Shown one piece after another: positions 43,964 through 52,583 of a stretch of 64,000 nucleotides of DNA. This DNA is from Sphingomonas sp. (GTDB lineage: Bacteria > Pseudomonadota > Alphaproteobacteria > Sphingomonadales > Sphingomonadaceae): contig NZ_JAIERS010000015.1 in the NCBI RefSeq assembly GCF_019746665.1, forward strand, positions 1-64,000, given 5' to 3'. A model generated the notes under the pieces. That model was not told the origin of the DNA. It was given only the letters and a program-made list of their open reading frames with translations, and ran no database searches. The position numbers and the translations under genes are program-made. Every line of letters starts with the position of its first letter. Within the stretch, counting starts at the first letter, position 1.

Positions 43964-44902
43964 GTGACCTCCGCTTCCCTTTATCGCCGCGCGATTCCCG
44001 CCGCCGCCCGCATCAGCCAGTGGCACGCCGCCGATGGCTGGCCCATGCGCCGTTTCGATTGGCCGGGGGCGGGGCGGGGGCGCATCCTGTGGCAGGGTGG
44101 GCGCGGCGATATTTTCGAGAAATATCTGGAGCTTTTCGCGCATTGGCACGCTGCCGGCTGGAGCGTGACGAGCCTCGATTGGCGCGGGCAGGGCGGCTCC
44201 GGGCGCACGTCGAACGATCCGCATGTCGGCGACATCGGCGATTTCGCCCATTATATCGCCGATCTGCGCGATTTCTGGCGCGCCTGGTCGGCCGAGGCCA
44301 CGGGGCCGCGCGTGCTGATGGGCCATTCGATGGGCGGCCATCTGGTGCTGCGCGGCGTGGTGGAGGGGGCGGCGGCGCCCGACGCGCTGGTCCTTTCCGC
44401 GCCGATGCTGGGCCTCAAAAGCCCGTTCGGCTGGACCTGGGGCGAGCGGATCGCGCACCAAATCGCGCGGTTCGGTGATCCGGCGCGCGCGGCGTGGCGC
44501 GGCAACGAAAAACCGGCGACGATGAAAAGCCGGCAGGAACTGCTGACCTTCGATCCGGAACGCTATGCCGACGAACTCTGGTGGCAGGCGGCCAAGCCCG
44601 AACTCGTGCTCGGCCCGCCGAGCTGGCGCTGGGTGGCGCAAGCCTTCACCTCCACCCGCCAGCTGCGCCGCGACCCGCGTTTGCCCGAGCTGGCGGTGCC
44701 GGTGCTGCTGATCGTGCCGCTCGCCGATCAGCTGGTCGATCCACGCGCCGCGCTCGGCATCGCCGAACGGCTCCCCGACGCGCGGCTGCTGACTTTTGGC
44801 AAGGAAGCCGCGCACGAAATTCTGCGCGAGGCGGACCCCTCGCGCGCGCGCGCCGTCGCGGAGATCGACGCTTTCCTGAGCGAGCGGGTGCCGGCGGCGT
44901 GA
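43964..44902 (+). CDS. Alpha/beta hydrolase, monoglyceride lipase-like
   Basis: The 312-residue protein has an alpha/beta-hydrolase fold with nucleophile serine in VLMGHSMGGHLVLRG, an aspartate in LIVPLADQLVDP and the late histidine in FGKEAAHEIL. The VTSLDWRGQGGSGR strand and the lid region suit the lysophospholipase/monoacylglycerol lipase (PldB-like) group. No signal peptide is present. The GTG start at 43964 was chosen because the frame upstream is antisense to cpaA and has no family sequence. Its stop overlaps the next gene by four bases (GTGA). Confidence 0.88.
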   Translation: MTSASLYRRAIPAAARISQWHAADGWPMRRFDWPGAGRGRILWQGGRGDIFEKYLELFAHWHAAGWSVTSLDWRGQGGSGRTSNDPHVGDIGDFAHYIADLRDFWRAWSAEATGPRVLMGHSMGGHLVLRGVVEGAAAPDALVLSAPMLGLKSPFGWTWGERIAHQIARFGDPARAAWRGNEKPATMKSRQELLTFDPERYADELWWQAAKPELVLGPPSWRWVAQAFTSTRQLRRDPRLPELAVPVLLIVPLADQLVDPRAALGIAERLPDARLLTFGKEAAHEILREADPSRARAVAEIDAFLSERVPAA

Positions 44903-45987
44903 TCCAGGCCGATATCGCGATCATCGGCGCCGGCATGGCGGGGGCGAGCCTTGCCGCCGAACTCGCCGCGCAGGCGCGGGTGGTGCTGATCGAGGCCGAG
45001 GATATGCCCGGCTATCACGCCACCGGGCGATCGGCGGCGTTCTGGTCCGAAACCTATGGCGGGCCGGGGGTGCAGCCGCTCACCTCCGCCTCGGGCGATT
45101 ATCTGCGCGACGGGAGCTTCCTGGCGCCGCTCGGCTCGCTGCATGTCGGGCGCGAGGCGGACCGCGCCGCCGCCGATGCGTTCCTGGCGGCGTTCGCGGG
45201 TACCGGCGTTTCGCTGGAGGCGGTCGATCCCGCCGCGTTGCTCCCCGGCTTGCGGGCCGATTGGGTGGTGGGGGTCGCCGAGCCGAGCTGCGCCTATATC
45301 GATGTCGCCGGGCTCCACGCGCATTACCTGGCGCACGCCAGGGCGGCGGGCGCGACATTGCTCACCCGCGCCGAGCTGATCGCCGCCGAGCGGAGCGACG
45401 GCGCCTGGCGGATCGAGACCCGCGCCGGTCCGGTCACCGCCGAAACGCTGGTTAACGCATCGGGCGCCTGGGGGGACGTGGTCGCCGCCCGCGCCGGGGT
45501 CGCCCCGATCGGCCTCAGCCCCTATCGCCGGACGATGGTGCAACTGCGGACCGAACCGGCGGTGCCCGAGGGGCTGCCGCACGTCTCTCACCTGGGCGGC
45601 AGCTTCTATTTCAAGCCGGAAGGGCAGGGCCGGCTGTGGCTGAGCCCGCATGACGAGATTCCCGACTTGCCGGGGGATGTCGCGCCCGAGGAGATCGACG
45701 TCGCCATCGCGATCGATCGGTTCGAGCATCTGGTCGATTGGCGCGTGGCGGCGGTCGAGCGGCGCTGGGCGGGGCTGCGCACCTTCGCGCCCGATCGCCT
45801 GCCGGTGTTCGGCTGGTCGTCCACCATGCCGGGCTTCTTCTGGTGCGTGGGGCAGGGCGGGTTCGGCATCCAGACCGCACCCGCCGCCGCGATGCTCGCC
45901 GCCGCGCTACTCATGCGCACGGGGCTCCCCGCGCCGGTCGACCTGATCGACGCCGAACGCTATGCCCCGGCACGGTTTGGAGCTTAA
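44899..45987 (+). CDS. FAD-dependent oxidoreductase, D-arginine dehydrogenase-like
   Basis: The 362-residue protein starts with a dinucleotide-binding motif (ADIAIIGAGMAGASLAAELA), has the substrate-loop motif GYHATGRSAAFWSETYG typical of DauA-like D-amino-acid dehydrogenases, and a DAO-family C-terminus (RLPVFGWSSTMPGFFWCVGQ, GGFGIQTAPAAAMLAAALL). It likely oxidises a D- or secondary amino acid in the cytosol or at the membrane face. Substrate choice cannot be read from the sequence. The GTG start overlaps the hydrolase stop, so translation is likely coupled. Confidence 0.85.
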   Translation: MIQADIAIIGAGMAGASLAAELAAQARVVLIEAEDMPGYHATGRSAAFWSETYGGPGVQPLTSASGDYLRDGSFLAPLGSLHVGREADRAAADAFLAAFAGTGVSLEAVDPAALLPGLRADWVVGVAEPSCAYIDVAGLHAHYLAHARAAGATLLTRAELIAAERSDGAWRIETRAGPVTAETLVNASGAWGDVVAARAGVAPIGLSPYRRTMVQLRTEPAVPEGLPHVSHLGGSFYFKPEGQGRLWLSPHDEIPDLPGDVAPEEIDVAIAIDRFEHLVDWRVAAVERRWAGLRTFAPDRLPVFGWSSTMPGFFWCVGQGGFGIQTAPAAAMLAAALLMRTGLPAPVDLIDAERYAPARFGA

Positions 45988-45990
45988 GGC

Positions 45991-46164
45991 CTAATCGGTC
46001 TCGACCACTTCGGCCGCGCCCGAATTCTTCACGTTTTCGATGCACTTGAGCGCCGACGCCTTAGAAGCATAGCCTTCCGAGGTGGTCGCCAGGATATTGC
46101 CGTTGCTATGCTTCAGCCGCCAGCGCCATTCACCGGCCTTGTCGGTATAAAGTTCGAACTTCAT
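45991..46164 (-). CDS. YegP-like DUF1508 small protein
   Basis: The 57-residue protein is a single DUF1508 unit: FELYTDKAGEWRWRLKHSNG, NILATTSEGYASKASALKCI and ENVKNSG, where the family motif (W.L...NG..I..S.GY..K....I..V) is complete. Members are small alpha-beta proteins, often in tandem pairs; here it is a single copy. The function is not established. GGGAGAG sits before the ATG at 46164. It is convergent with the FAD-oxidoreductase gene, four bases from its end. Confidence 0.88.
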   Translation of the reverse strand: MKFELYTDKAGEWRWRLKHSNGNILATTSEGYASKASALKCIENVKNSGAAEVVETD

Positions 46165-46262
46165 CGCGACTCTCCCGCTCATTGCGCTCGCGATCGTTGC
46201 GTTTGTGGCATGGTGGCGCAAGCGGTTTCGCGGGCGCCCCGTCTGCGCTAGAGTCCGCCACC

Positions 46263-47471
46263 ATGGCGCAGAGCGGCTATCTTGGCTGGGTCGGTGGCGG
46301 CTGGTGGCAAGGGCTGGCGCGGCTGTTCGCCCGGCGCGTGCGGGGCGGCGCCGCCGCCCCCGGCTGGCGCGGCATCTTCGGGCACGAGCATGAGGAGTCG
46401 ATCGTCGCACCCGTGATCCGCGCGGCGCCCGTCGCCCAGCCGATCGCCCCCGCGACGCGTCCTGCCTTCCAGGCGCCACCGCCGGTCGCGATCGAGGCGC
46501 GGGTCAAGCGGCTGAAGCGCCGCGCCGCGATCGACATGTTCGATCAGGTCGGCCTCGCGCCGATCCCCGGGCAGCTGTGGCGCTTCGTCGATGGCGAGGC
46601 CGATCCGTTCAACGGGGTGAGCGCGTTCCTGCGCGCGCTCGGGCTCGATCCGGCGGCGGTGCGGCGGCGCGACAGCGGCGAGATCGCCCGCGCCAATGCG
46701 GTGCTCGAACTGCTCTACACGATCGATCATGTGTTCGATCGGGTCGCGCCGTCGGTCGCCGCGGCGCTGGAGGCACGACTTTGCTCGGGCGATTACAAGG
46801 CGGTGCGCGGCGCGGCGGAAGTGGCGCAGACGTTCGAGCGGATCGCCCGGCTCGAAGCGCGCTGGCCGGCGTCGCACCGGCTCGCGGTGCTTGGCGCGTT
46901 TCTGGACGATGTGCGCGGCGGGCTCGCCGATCCGCTCGGGGTGCCGGCGCACGTCGCCGCGCACGCGCAGGAGGTGGCGGACGAATTGGGCCGGCAAATG
47001 GGCGCGCTCGATACCGAGCTGCGCGATGGCGCCACGCTCCACCAGGCGCTGTTGCGGCGCTGGCCCTCGATCTGGGATAACGGTCCGCAGCACGCCAAGC
47101 GCGCGCGGGCCGAGGCGGAGACCGCCGACGCGCACCGCCAGTTGCTGACCAATTCCGGGCTGCGGCATGTCGAGGTCGAGGCGCAGATTGGCCGCATCCG
47201 CGCGGCCAATGACGTGCTCTCGCAACTGCTTGGCTTGCTCGACGGCGAAGCGCCGACGCGCGCCAAGAGCGAGGCCGAGCGCGCGCTGAGCTTCTTCGGC
47301 TTTCCGCCCTTCGCGCGGCCCGATCTGGCGACGCTCGCCGCGCGGTTTCGGATATTGGCGCGCGCCAACCATCCCGATCTCGCCCCGGCCGATCCCGAAG
47401 CCCGCGCCGCCGCACACCAGCGCTTCGTCGAGCTCAACGCCCATTACGAGGTGCTGAAGGCGCTGGTTTAG
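46263..47471 (+). CDS. Protein with a C-terminal J domain
   Basis: The 402-residue product starts with an aromatic/glycine-rich segment (SGYLGWVGGGWWQGLARLFA) and a proline/alanine linker (residues about 35-80), then a long helical region, and ends in a J domain (ARPDLATLAARFRILARANH followed by PDLAPADPEARAAAHQRFVE and LNAHYEVLKALV). The HPD tripeptide (about 370-372), which stimulates Hsp70 ATPase, is present. J domains are usually N-terminal, so this is a specialised co-chaperone that may bring DnaK to one client. No glycine/phenylalanine or zinc-finger regions are present. A strong stem-loop follows the stop codon. Confidence 0.8.
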   Translation: MAQSGYLGWVGGGWWQGLARLFARRVRGGAAAPGWRGIFGHEHEESIVAPVIRAAPVAQPIAPATRPAFQAPPPVAIEARVKRLKRRAAIDMFDQVGLAPIPGQLWRFVDGEADPFNGVSAFLRALGLDPAAVRRRDSGEIARANAVLELLYTIDHVFDRVAPSVAAALEARLCSGDYKAVRGAAEVAQTFERIARLEARWPASHRLAVLGAFLDDVRGGLADPLGVPAHVAAHAQEVADELGRQMGALDTELRDGATLHQALLRRWPSIWDNGPQHAKRARAEAETADAHRQLLTNSGLRHVEVEAQIGRIRAANDVLSQLLGLLDGEAPTRAKSEAERALSFFGFPPFARPDLATLAARFRILARANHPDLAPADPEARAAAHQRFVELNAHYEVLKALV

Positions 47472-47517
47472 AGCGATTTCGGGGCAGGTGGCATCACCTG
47501 CCGGCTCGGAAATCGCT
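47472..47517 (+). terminator. Nested stem-loop after the J-domain gene
   Basis: Outer arms AGCGATTTC (47472-47480) and GAAATCGCT (47509-47517) pair perfectly over nine bases. Inside them GGCAGGTG (47483-47490) pairs with CACCTGCC (47495-47502) around a GCAT loop. It sits just between two convergent genes and has no T-run, so it could be a Rho-independent-like terminator for both directions, or one copy of an interspersed palindromic repeat. Confidence 0.6.
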
Positions 47518-47539
47518 TCAAATGAGAAACTTGCAGCGG

Positions 47540-48154
47540 TTATTCCCGCCGGCGCCGCAGCCTTACTTCGATCCGGCGGCGCCCGGCATCGGCGCGCGCC
47601 TCGCCGCCTGCGATCGTCTTATCATCGGGCTGGAGGAAGGGGCCGGCCGACAGGGGCACGATGGTGAAATCGGCCAGCCCAGCCAGCCGCAGGAAACGCG
47701 CGACCGATACCGCGCGTGCCATGCCAAGCCCGGCATTGTCCGACGCCTGGGGTTCCGCGGTCGCCTGGCCGAGATAGAGCGGCACCAGCGTGCGATCGAG
47801 ATTGCTTGGCAGCCGCCCGCCGCCTTGGCGGGGGGTCTCGTCGGTATGGCCGATCACCTCGATCACGCTCGCGTCATAGGCTTTGCCGATCGCGCGCAGC
47901 CGAGGGACGACCTGGCGCGCGAGCCGCGCCTCGAACGCCGGCGACAGCGCGGCCGACCCGGCGGGAAAGCTGAACCCGCCCGCCTCGGGCAGCACGATGA
48001 TCGGCGGTTCCTCGCGCGGGGTGGGGCGGTTGGCGAGCGCGACCAGATAGCCGCCAAGCAGGATCGCGCTGAACAAGGCGACCGCGAGCAGCAGGTAGAT
48101 CGTCTCCTGCCCCATTTGCAGCGCGAGACTGGATCGCGTCGGTTGCCGGCTCAT
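47540..48154 (-). CDS. MotB/OmpA-like membrane protein
   Basis: The 204-residue protein has one N-terminal membrane segment (ETIYLLLAVALFSAILLGGY) and a periplasmic OmpA/MotB-like domain: FSFPAGSAALSPAFEARLAR, VIEVIGHTDETPRQGG, SNLDRTL, LGMARAVSVARFLRLAGL and RRRIEVRLRRR. The D..GHTD..P, L...RA..V..FL and RR.E.R motifs are those of the peptidoglycan-binding OmpA domain. Unlike MotB, the membrane segment has no internal aspartate, though E15-like acid lies just before it. Its ATGA start overlaps the upstream gene stop, so it is made with that protein. The pair resembles stator units (MotAB, ZorAB) in shape. Confidence 0.7.
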   Translation of the reverse strand: MSRQPTRSSLALQMGQETIYLLLAVALFSAILLGGYLVALANRPTPREEPPIIVLPEAGGFSFPAGSAALSPAFEARLARQVVPRLRAIGKAYDASVIEVIGHTDETPRQGGGRLPSNLDRTLVPLYLGQATAEPQASDNAGLGMARAVSVARFLRLAGLADFTIVPLSAGPFLQPDDKTIAGGEARADAGRRRIEVRLRRRRE

Positions 48155-48948
48155 GCCGGCTCCGCGGGCTTCACGAAGCGTTCGACCGAGTCGATCAGGT
48201 CGCCCAGCGTGGTCAGCAGCGCGCTGGTATCGCCGGCGGCCTGGTTGAGCCGCGCCGCCTCGCCCGCGAGCCGGGCGACCTCGTCGCCGCTGCGCTCGGC
48301 GGCGGTGGACAGCGCGGTGAGCTTGGCTTCGCTGCGCTCGACCATCAGCACCAGCTTGGCGGCCTCGGTCTGCATCGCCTGGCCGAGCTGCTGGCTGGTC
48401 GCGGCGGCAAGGGCCAGCTGCTCGCGCAGTTCGCGCAGCACGCGCACCGTACCGCGCAATTCGGTGCCGAGATCCTGGGTCGCGATCGTGAGGTCGGTCA
48501 TCTCGGCGCCGGGCTCGGTGCTGCCCGCCTCATGCGCCTCGATCCGCAGCAGGACCGCGAAGAACGGCGCGAGCCCCGCCGTCGCGAGCCCTTCGAGGAA
48601 CGGAATGGCGAGCCCGGCGAGCGCCGCCAGACTGTCGACGCGCAGCGTGGCGGTGCCCAGGAACAGCGGGATCACCGCGGTGCTGATCCCCAGGATCAGC
48701 GAGAGCACGCCGAACGCGACGATCATCTCGGCGGCGATCACCGCGTCGAAATCGGCGCGCTGGCGCAGCAACAGGCTCGCCTGCCAGCGCAGGAACACCA
48801 GCGCCGCCAGATTGCCGAGGAACAGCAACGGGAAAGTGGTCTGGGTGAGCAGCTGCACCAGATGCAGCCCCAGGCTGCCGCTCAGCACGAACAGGCCCAT
48901 GCGGCTGAACGCACTCGCGCGAAGGCGCCCCCGACGTTGCACGACCAT
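48151..48948 (-). CDS. Four-helix membrane protein with a coiled-coil tail (MotA/ExbB-like topology)
   Basis: The 265-residue product has about four hydrophobic segments (residues about 15-35, 38-55, 70-95 and 105-130; the last reads GLAIPFLEGLATAGLAPFFA) followed by a long helical, heptad-like cytoplasmic region (residues about 150-250; RGTVRVLRELREQLALAAAT and onward). This plan (four helices, then a coiled-coil tail, with a downstream partner bearing one helix and an OmpA domain) is that of MotA-type and ZorA-type stator proteins, but I see no diagnostic family motif. GGGGAGAAAG precedes the ATG. rnhA lies 44 bases upstream on the same strand. Confidence 0.65.
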   Translation of the reverse strand: MVVQRRGRLRASAFSRMGLFVLSGSLGLHLVQLLTQTTFPLLFLGNLAALVFLRWQASLLLRQRADFDAVIAAEMIVAFGVLSLILGISTAVIPLFLGTATLRVDSLAALAGLAIPFLEGLATAGLAPFFAVLLRIEAHEAGSTEPGAEMTDLTIATQDLGTELRGTVRVLRELREQLALAAATSQQLGQAMQTEAAKLVLMVERSEAKLTALSTAAERSGDEVARLAGEAARLNQAAGDTSALLTTLGDLIDSVERFVKPAEPA

Positions 48949-48992
48949 CAGCTTTCTCCCCAGAGCGCTATCGCCGATTTGCGTGAGCGAGG

Positions 48993-49448
48993 CTAGGGGC
49001 GCGGCTGGCCCTGCGCCTTGGCGGCGTCGCTCGCCAGCTTGTCCACCCGTTCATTTTCGGGATGGCCGGCATGGCCCTTCACCCAGCGCCAGTCGATCCG
49101 GTGCGGGCGGGCGGCGGCGAGCAGTTCCTGCCACAGATCGGCGTTCTTCACCGGCTTCTTGTCGGCGGTTTTCCAGCCATTCTTCTGCCAGCCGTGAATC
49201 CATTTTGTGAGGCCGTCCATCACATAGCGGCTGTCGGTGTAGAGCGTCACCCGGCAGGGGCGGGTGAGGGCGTTCAGCCCCTGGAGCGCGGCGGTCAGCT
49301 CCATGCGGTTGTTGGTGGTGTTCGGCTCGCCGCCCGCAAGCTCCTTCTCGTGCGCGCCCATGCGCAGCAGCGCGCCCCAGCCGCCGGGGCCGGGATTGCC
49401 CTTGCACGCGCCGTCGGTGAAGATTTCGACCTGGGGAAGCTCGCTCAT
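48993..49448 (-). CDS. rnhA: Ribonuclease HI
   Basis: The 151-residue enzyme shows all RNase HI signatures: [20 protein letters not shown] with the first aspartate, [13 protein letters not shown] with the glutamate, [14 protein letters not shown] with the second aspartate, and the late [18 protein letters not shown] with the histidine and fourth acid. It cuts RNA in RNA-DNA hybrids. The ATG at 49448 overlaps the thrB stop by four bases, a common rnhA-thrB arrangement in alphaproteobacteria. Length is standard for the family. Confidence 0.97.
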   Translation of the reverse strand: MSELPQVEIFTDGACKGNPGPGGWGALLRMGAHEKELAGGEPNTTNNRMELTAALQGLNALTRPCRVTLYTDSRYVMDGLTKWIHGWQKNGWKTADKKPVKNADLWQELLAAARPHRIDWRWVKGHAGHPENERVDKLASDAAKAQGQPRP

Positions 49449-50413
49449 CGCAGCGTCGGCAGCTGGCGGGCGAGATCGGGCGCGTAGGTGGCGATCCGCC
49501 GCCAATAAGCGAGTGGGTCCTTGCGCGTGACGAGCGCGTCGGCGGGCGTATTCAGCCAATCCCAGGTGCGCGACAGCGTGAAGCGGATGCACGCGCCCAC
49601 GCACAGATTGGCGAAGGCCACATCGTCGGCGTCGCTCGGCGCGAAGTGCCGCGCATAACCGCGCTTCAGCGCCGCGGCGATCGCCGGATCATAGCGCGTG
49701 CCGCCCGCGTCGAACGCCCAGCTCGTGTCCATCACCGCCAGATCGTAGAGCCGGATGTCGGTGCAGGCGAAGTAGAAATCGATCACCCCGGTCACCCGGT
49801 CGCCCAGCATCAGCAGATTATCGGGGAACAGATCGGCATGGATCACCCCGCGATCGAGGCCATCGCGATCCCAGCTCGTCGCGAGCTGGCCGATCGCTTC
49901 GCCAAGGTCGTGGTGCAGGCCGGGCGCGATGGTCTCCAGGCTGGCGCCGCAGCGCTCATAAAGCGCCTGCCAGCTCGGCTGGCCCATCGCGTTGGGCCGC
50001 GACAGCGAAAAATCGGCGAGCGCGCGGTGCATCGCGCCGAGCACGTCGCCCGCCGCCTCGGCCTGCGCGGGCGTCGGGTGCGACAGCGCGACCCCGGGCA
50101 GGAAGGTAATGAGGCACGCCGCGCGCCCGCACAGCTGCTGGATCGCTTCGCCCTTCCGATCCCGGATCGCGGGCGGCACCGGCAGACCCTTGGCGGCGAG
50201 GTGATCGGTAAGCGCGAGGAAGAAGGGCAGCTCCTCCGCCCGCACCCGCTTTTCATAGAGCGTCAGGATGAAGCGGCCCTGCGTGGTCTCGACCAGATAA
50301 TTGCTGTTCTCCACCCCTTCCGCGATGCCCTTGGCCGACACGAGCGTGCCCACGTCATAGCCGGCGAGGAAGGTGGCGAGGGCTTCGGCGGAAACCTGGG
50401 TGTAGACGGCCAT
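49445..50413 (-). CDS. thrB: Homoserine kinase (aminoglycoside-phosphotransferase type)
   Basis: The 322-residue kinase has the APH/ThrB fold: [20 protein letters not shown] at the N-lobe, catalytic loop [17 protein letters not shown], and metal-binding [19 protein letters not shown]. It phosphorylates homoserine in threonine synthesis. Full-length for the ThrB group found in alphaproteobacteria. It is upstream of and overlapping rnhA. Two GC-rich palindromic repeats lie between it and ispH, so it is probably transcribed from its own promoter. Confidence 0.95.
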   Translation of the reverse strand: MAVYTQVSAEALATFLAGYDVGTLVSAKGIAEGVENSNYLVETTQGRFILTLYEKRVRAEELPFFLALTDHLAAKGLPVPPAIRDRKGEAIQQLCGRAACLITFLPGVALSHPTPAQAEAAGDVLGAMHRALADFSLSRPNAMGQPSWQALYERCGASLETIAPGLHHDLGEAIGQLATSWDRDGLDRGVIHADLFPDNLLMLGDRVTGVIDFYFACTDIRLYDLAVMDTSWAFDAGGTRYDPAIAAALKRGYARHFAPSDADDVAFANLCVGACIRFTLSRTWDWLNTPADALVTRKDPLAYWRRIATYAPDLARQLPTLR

Positions 50414-50437
50414 TGAGCGCCCTTCCCTCGATCAAAG

Positions 50438-50538
50438 CCTGAACGGCGTCGCCCCGGCCATCGAGCCGGGGCTCGGCTGCCTTGCGAGGGTAGAAGAAGA
50501 AGCCCGGCCCCGGCTCAAGGCCGGGGCGGCGTTCAGGG
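50438..50538. repeat. Inverted pair of GC-rich palindromic repeats
   Basis: Copy 1 (about 50438-50475) has a hairpin with arms GCCCCGGC (50451-50458) and GCCGGGGC (50465-50472). Copy 2 (about 50503-50538) is the same element reversed, with arms at 50507-50514 and 50520-50527. Both carry a flanking CTGAACG-type sequence on the outer side, so the two copies face each other. This lies in the spacer between ispH and thrB, where either hairpin could also terminate ispH transcription. Confidence 0.7.
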
Positions 50539-50564
50539 TGTAGCGCCCGGCCAACAACCCTGGC

Positions 50565-51524
50565 TCAGGCCGCCGCCGTTTCCAGCCCGCGCGGCAGCTT
50601 GAACGCGATCGTCTCGCGGGTCGTTTCCACCTCGCGCTCGGTGGTGTGGAAATGGGTGCCGAGCAGATCGAGCAGCTCGCGCACCAGCAGCTCGGGCGCG
50701 GAGGCGCCGGCGGTGATGCCGAGCGTCTTCACGCCATCGAGCCAGCTGAGATCGAGGTCCGCGGCACGCTGGATCAGCCGCGCCGGCGTGCCGCATTTCT
50801 CCGCGACCTCGACCAGGCGCAGCGAGTTGGACGAATTGGTCGCGCCGATCACCAGGATGAAATCGGCCTGCGGCGCGATCGCCTTCACCGCCGCCTGGCG
50901 ATTCGAGGTGGCGTAGCAAATGTCGTCGGCGCGCGGCGCCTTGATCTGCGGGAAGCGGCGCGTGAGCACGGTGACGATGTCGGCGGTATCGTCCACCGAC
51001 AATGTGGTCTGCGTCAGGAAGGCGAGGTTGGTCGGGTCGCTGGGGGCGAAGGCCTCGGCATCCTCCACGGTCTCGATCAAGGTCATCGCGCCATCGGGCA
51101 CCTGGCCGAACGTGCCGATCACTTCCGGATGGCCAGCGTGGCCGACAAAGACGATGTGCTTGCCCTGATCGACCAGCCGCTCCGCCTGGCGATGAACCTT
51201 GGAGACGAGCGGGCAGGTCGCGTCGAGATAGGAAAGCCCGCGCTGGCTCGCCTCGGCGGGCACGGACTTCGGCACGCCGTGCGCGGAGAACACCACCGGC
51301 ACGCCGTCCGGCACTTCCTCCAGCTCCTCGACGAACACCGCGCCCTTGGCGCGCAGCGAGTCGACGACGAACTTGTTGTGGACGATTTCGTGCCGGACAT
51401 AGACCGGCGCGCCATATTTCTCGATCGCGAGTTCGACGATGTGGATGGCGCGGTCGACACCGGCGCAAAAGCCGCGAGGGGCCGCGATCAGCAGGTCGAG
51501 CGGCCGTGGGGTCGTGTTGAGCAT
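50565..51524 (-). CDS. ispH: 4-hydroxy-3-methylbut-2-enyl diphosphate reductase
   Basis: The 319-residue enzyme has the three iron-sulfur cysteines in their family contexts: C20 ([13 protein letters not shown]), C104 ([11 protein letters not shown]) and C203 ([13 protein letters not shown]), and the conserved FSAHGVP and [13 protein letters not shown] segments. It performs the last step of the MEP pathway, giving isopentenyl and dimethylallyl diphosphate. I choose the ATG at 51524 because GAGG lies at the right distance; an ATG two codons upstream is too close to it. The neighbouring lipoprotein gene is divergent. Confidence 0.96.
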   Translation of the reverse strand: MLNTTPRPLDLLIAAPRGFCAGVDRAIHIVELAIEKYGAPVYVRHEIVHNKFVVDSLRAKGAVFVEELEEVPDGVPVVFSAHGVPKSVPAEASQRGLSYLDATCPLVSKVHRQAERLVDQGKHIVFVGHAGHPEVIGTFGQVPDGAMTLIETVEDAEAFAPSDPTNLAFLTQTTLSVDDTADIVTVLTRRFPQIKAPRADDICYATSNRQAAVKAIAPQADFILVIGATNSSNSLRLVEVAEKCGTPARLIQRAADLDLSWLDGVKTLGITAGASAPELLVRELLDLLGTHFHTTEREVETTRETIAFKLPRGLETAAA

Positions 51525-51652
51525 GGCCATGCCTCTACGCGATTGCTTGCGCGGGCGAAAGCCGGTTCCTATGGTGCGCGCCGCAATCGCCGTGCCCGGG
51601 AGAGGCACGCCGATCCAGTCGCCGTTCCATCTTTGGCCAAGGGGTGCCTTTG

Positions 51653-52288
51653 TTGATCCGCCGAATTGCTCTGCTCGCGCTGCCCCTCGCCGCCACCGCC
51701 TGTGCCCCCAAGACGGGCGAGTTCACGCTGGAAGGCATCACCGCCGTCCGCACCGCCTGCCCGAATGTCGCGGTGCCGGCGGGGACGGGGGACATCACCC
51801 TGTTCAACCCGGCGTCGAGCACGGACCTTGCCGCGCTCGACGTGACCGCGACCATCACCAATGTGCGCGACAGCTGCTCGGACGTGGGCGAATATGTCCA
51901 GTCGGCGGTCACCTTCGACGTGATCGCCCGCCGCAGCGAAGCGGGCGCGGCGCGCGACGTGGTGCTGCCCTATTTCATCACCGTGGTGCAGGGGGGCACG
52001 GCGGTCGTCTCCAAGCGGATCAGCCGGGTGAACGTCCATTTCGACGCCGGCCAGCTGCGCGCGCAGACGTCCGGCCAGGCGAGCGCGAGCGTGCTGCGCT
52101 CGGCGGCGACGCTGCCGCCCCAGCTGCGCCGCGAGATCACCCGCCCGCGCAAGGCCGGCCGCGAGGAGGCGGCGACCGATCCGCTTTCCCGCCCCAATAT
52201 CCGCGCCGCGATCGCGCGGGCGACCTTCGAGGCGCTGATCGGCTTCCAGCTTACCGACGATCAGCTGAAATATAACGCCACCCGCTGA
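51653..52288 (+). CDS. Lipoprotein of unknown function
   Basis: The 211-residue product starts with a lipoprotein signal ([20 protein letters not shown], lipobox AATAC), so it is anchored in the envelope. The mature part is beta-rich ([40 protein letters not shown]) with a helical end ([20 protein letters not shown]). I do not recognise the family. It starts with TTG at 51653 behind AAGGGG; GTG three codons earlier is possible. It stands alone before the glycine riboswitch. Confidence 0.75.
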   Translation: MIRRIALLALPLAATACAPKTGEFTLEGITAVRTACPNVAVPAGTGDITLFNPASSTDLAALDVTATITNVRDSCSDVGEYVQSAVTFDVIARRSEAGAARDVVLPYFITVVQGGTAVVSKRISRVNVHFDAGQLRAQTSGQASASVLRSAATLPPQLRREITRPRKAGREEAATDPLSRPNIRAAIARATFEALIGFQLTDDQLKYNATR

Positions 52289-52356
52289 GTGCGGCGTTGA
52301 CACATCCGGACGCGCGCGGCACAGGCTCGCGTGCGTCGGCTTTCAGCCAGCCCCAG

Positions 52357-52534
52357 CCGCGGGAGAGCGCGGGACTCGTCCCGCCGCCGAAGGAGCAACC
52401 GCCCCGGAATCTCTCAGGCCAAACGGACCGCCTGGGGCAAGACGACTCTGGAAAGCGACCCCGATCATGGGGTCCACCGAAGGGGTAAGCCGGCGTGCCC
52501 GGCGAAAGCTCTCAGGTTTCCGTGACAGAGGGGG
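52357..52534 (+). ncRNA. Tandem glycine riboswitch
   Basis: Two glycine aptamers are readable. Aptamer 1 (about 52359-52435) has GGGAGAGC, the core GCCGAAGGAGCAA and the closing GAATCTCTCAGGC. Aptamer 2 (about 52441-52534) has ACTCTGGAAAGCGACC, CACCGAAGGGGTAAGC and GAAAGCTCTCAGGTTTCCGT followed by GACAGAGGGG. These blocks are the invariant parts of the gcvT element. It precedes gcvT by 49 bases and should switch on the glycine cleavage operon when glycine is abundant. Confidence 0.95.
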
Positions 52535-52583
52535 CGCGGCGGGTTTCGGGATGAAGCGTCGCCGCGCGACCAATGGAGCGGGC

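Noticed and set aside
47540-48948. Full Zorya-type defence system
   Set aside because: Only the general layout of ZorA and ZorB is matched; the proteins are short and no ZorC, ZorD or ZorE gene is present.
47522-49210. 562-residue plus-strand frame opposite the MotAB-like pair and rnhA
   Set aside because: Serine/arginine-rich low-complexity translation, crossing three clear minus-strand genes.
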